NCBI RefSeq assembly: GCF_021354595.1
Contig: NZ_JADWYJ010000002.1
Coordinates: 310,001 to 374,000 of the forward strand
Length of the DNA stretch: 64,000 nt
Source of the DNA: Maribellus sp. CM-23
GTDB taxonomy: Bacteria > Bacteroidota > Bacteroidia > Bacteroidales > Prolixibacteraceae
Direction: 5' to 3'
Under the pieces are notes generated by a model. That model saw nothing but the letters and a program-made list of their open reading frames with translations, was not told the origin of the DNA and ran no database searches. Positions within the stretch are counted from its first letter, which is position 1. Each line of letters begins with the position of its first letter. Of this stretch, positions 63,643-64,000 are shown in pieces. The translations under genes and the position numbers were made by a program.

Positions 63643-64000
63643 ATGGTAAAAATTCTGAAACACCTGGCCCGGATTCTTTTCGGACTTGTTTTTATATTTT
63701 CCGGTTTTGTAAAAGGAATCGATCCGTTGGGATCTACCTATAAATTCACCGATTATTTTCATGCACTGGGGCTCGACAGCCTGGTGTGGGCAGCTTTCCC
63801 GCTCGGAATATTGCTGGCTTTTGCCGAATTTGCCATTGGCGTGGCCTTTCTCTTTAACTGGCGCATGAAGTGGTTCTCGTGGCTGGGCCTGCTTTTTATG
63901 GCTTTCTTTACGCCGCTTACGTTGTGGATTGCCGTAAAAAACCCGGTTACCGACTGTGGCTGTTTTGGCGATGCACTTGTAATCTCGAACTGGGAAACCT
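63643..64000 (+). CDS. DoxX/MauE-like membrane protein (partial, BT_3928-like)
   Basis: 119 codons visible from the ATG at 63643, open to the right edge. Membrane helices ([58 protein letters not shown]) and the CGCFGD motif ([13 protein letters not shown]) fit the DoxX/MauE-type quinone-linked proteins, specifically the BT_3928-like family. It may act in thiol or quinone chemistry at the inner membrane. 6 bp after the DUF1599 stop, likely the same operon. Confidence 0.85.
   Translation, partial: MVKILKHLARILFGLVFIFSGFVKGIDPLGSTYKFTDYFHALGLDSLVWAAFPLGILLAFAEFAIGVAFLFNWRMKWFSWLGLLFMAFFTPLTLWIAVKNPVTDCGCFGDALVISNWET

Overview
The window looks like chromosomal DNA of a Bacteroidota bacterium, probably class Bacteroidia near Marinilabiliales/Prolixibacteraceae. 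This is inferred from the protein families (DUF4199, DUF4382, S23 four-helix bundle, CHRD lipoproteins, folP-cdaA pair, DUF1599 next to a BT_3928-like DoxX protein), TAnnTTTG-type promoter boxes and mostly weak Shine-Dalgarno sites. No taxonomic marker was compared by search.

Layout. (1) 1-7050 is AT-rich accessory DNA. Between 1 and 4721 it is a leftward-reading array of single-gene cassettes (KAP NTPase, PIN-like protein, PD-(D/E)XK-like protein, small lipoprotein), each followed by an imperfectly palindromic, integron attC-like site. One site is interrupted by a 109-bp MITE with a 4-bp target duplication. Next come an XRE regulator with C-box-like operators, a divergent membrane protein and a zinc-ribbon protein. 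(2) 7192-7650 holds leftward tRNA-Tyr, tRNA-Thr and SRP RNA. (3) 8029-15911: DUF4199/glycosyltransferase/membrane trio, a Crp-like regulator, then small enzymes (VOC, SRPBCC, DUF1801, RibD/DHFR-like, methyltransferase, nucleotidyltransferase). (4) 15945-29838: envelope and housekeeping genes (OmpA-PD40, GntR-LacI regulator, thioesterase, SPFH, secreted C26 peptidase, MFS, prfC, DUF2179 protein, gmhA plus ROK kinase, a large possible TIM-barrel protein). (5) 30081-37335: TetR-led operon with a LolA-like protein, two FtsX-type permeases, an ATPase, a CAP-domain protein and an outer-membrane protein, with a four-helix-bundle gene inserted between inverted repeat clusters. (6) 37336-47472: tRNA-Gly with two decayed copies, lipoproteins, a zincin, an M20 peptidase, a MerR/AhpD/ABM/DUF1059/globin stress-type group, CHRD protein and ssb. 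(7) 47704-50301: a second, rightward cassette array with an LspA-like gene. (8) 50636-64000: U32 peptidase, VOC, AraC, Gfo/Idh/MocA, SulP, methyltransferase, nitronate monooxygenase, a six-unit 42-bp tandem repeat, cdaA, folP, DUF1599 and a partial DoxX-like gene.

The most striking signal is the pair of attC-like cassette arrays without a visible integrase. In five cassettes the first bases are the reverse complement of the inner core of the site that closes the same cassette, which is the expected signature of integron-type recombination.
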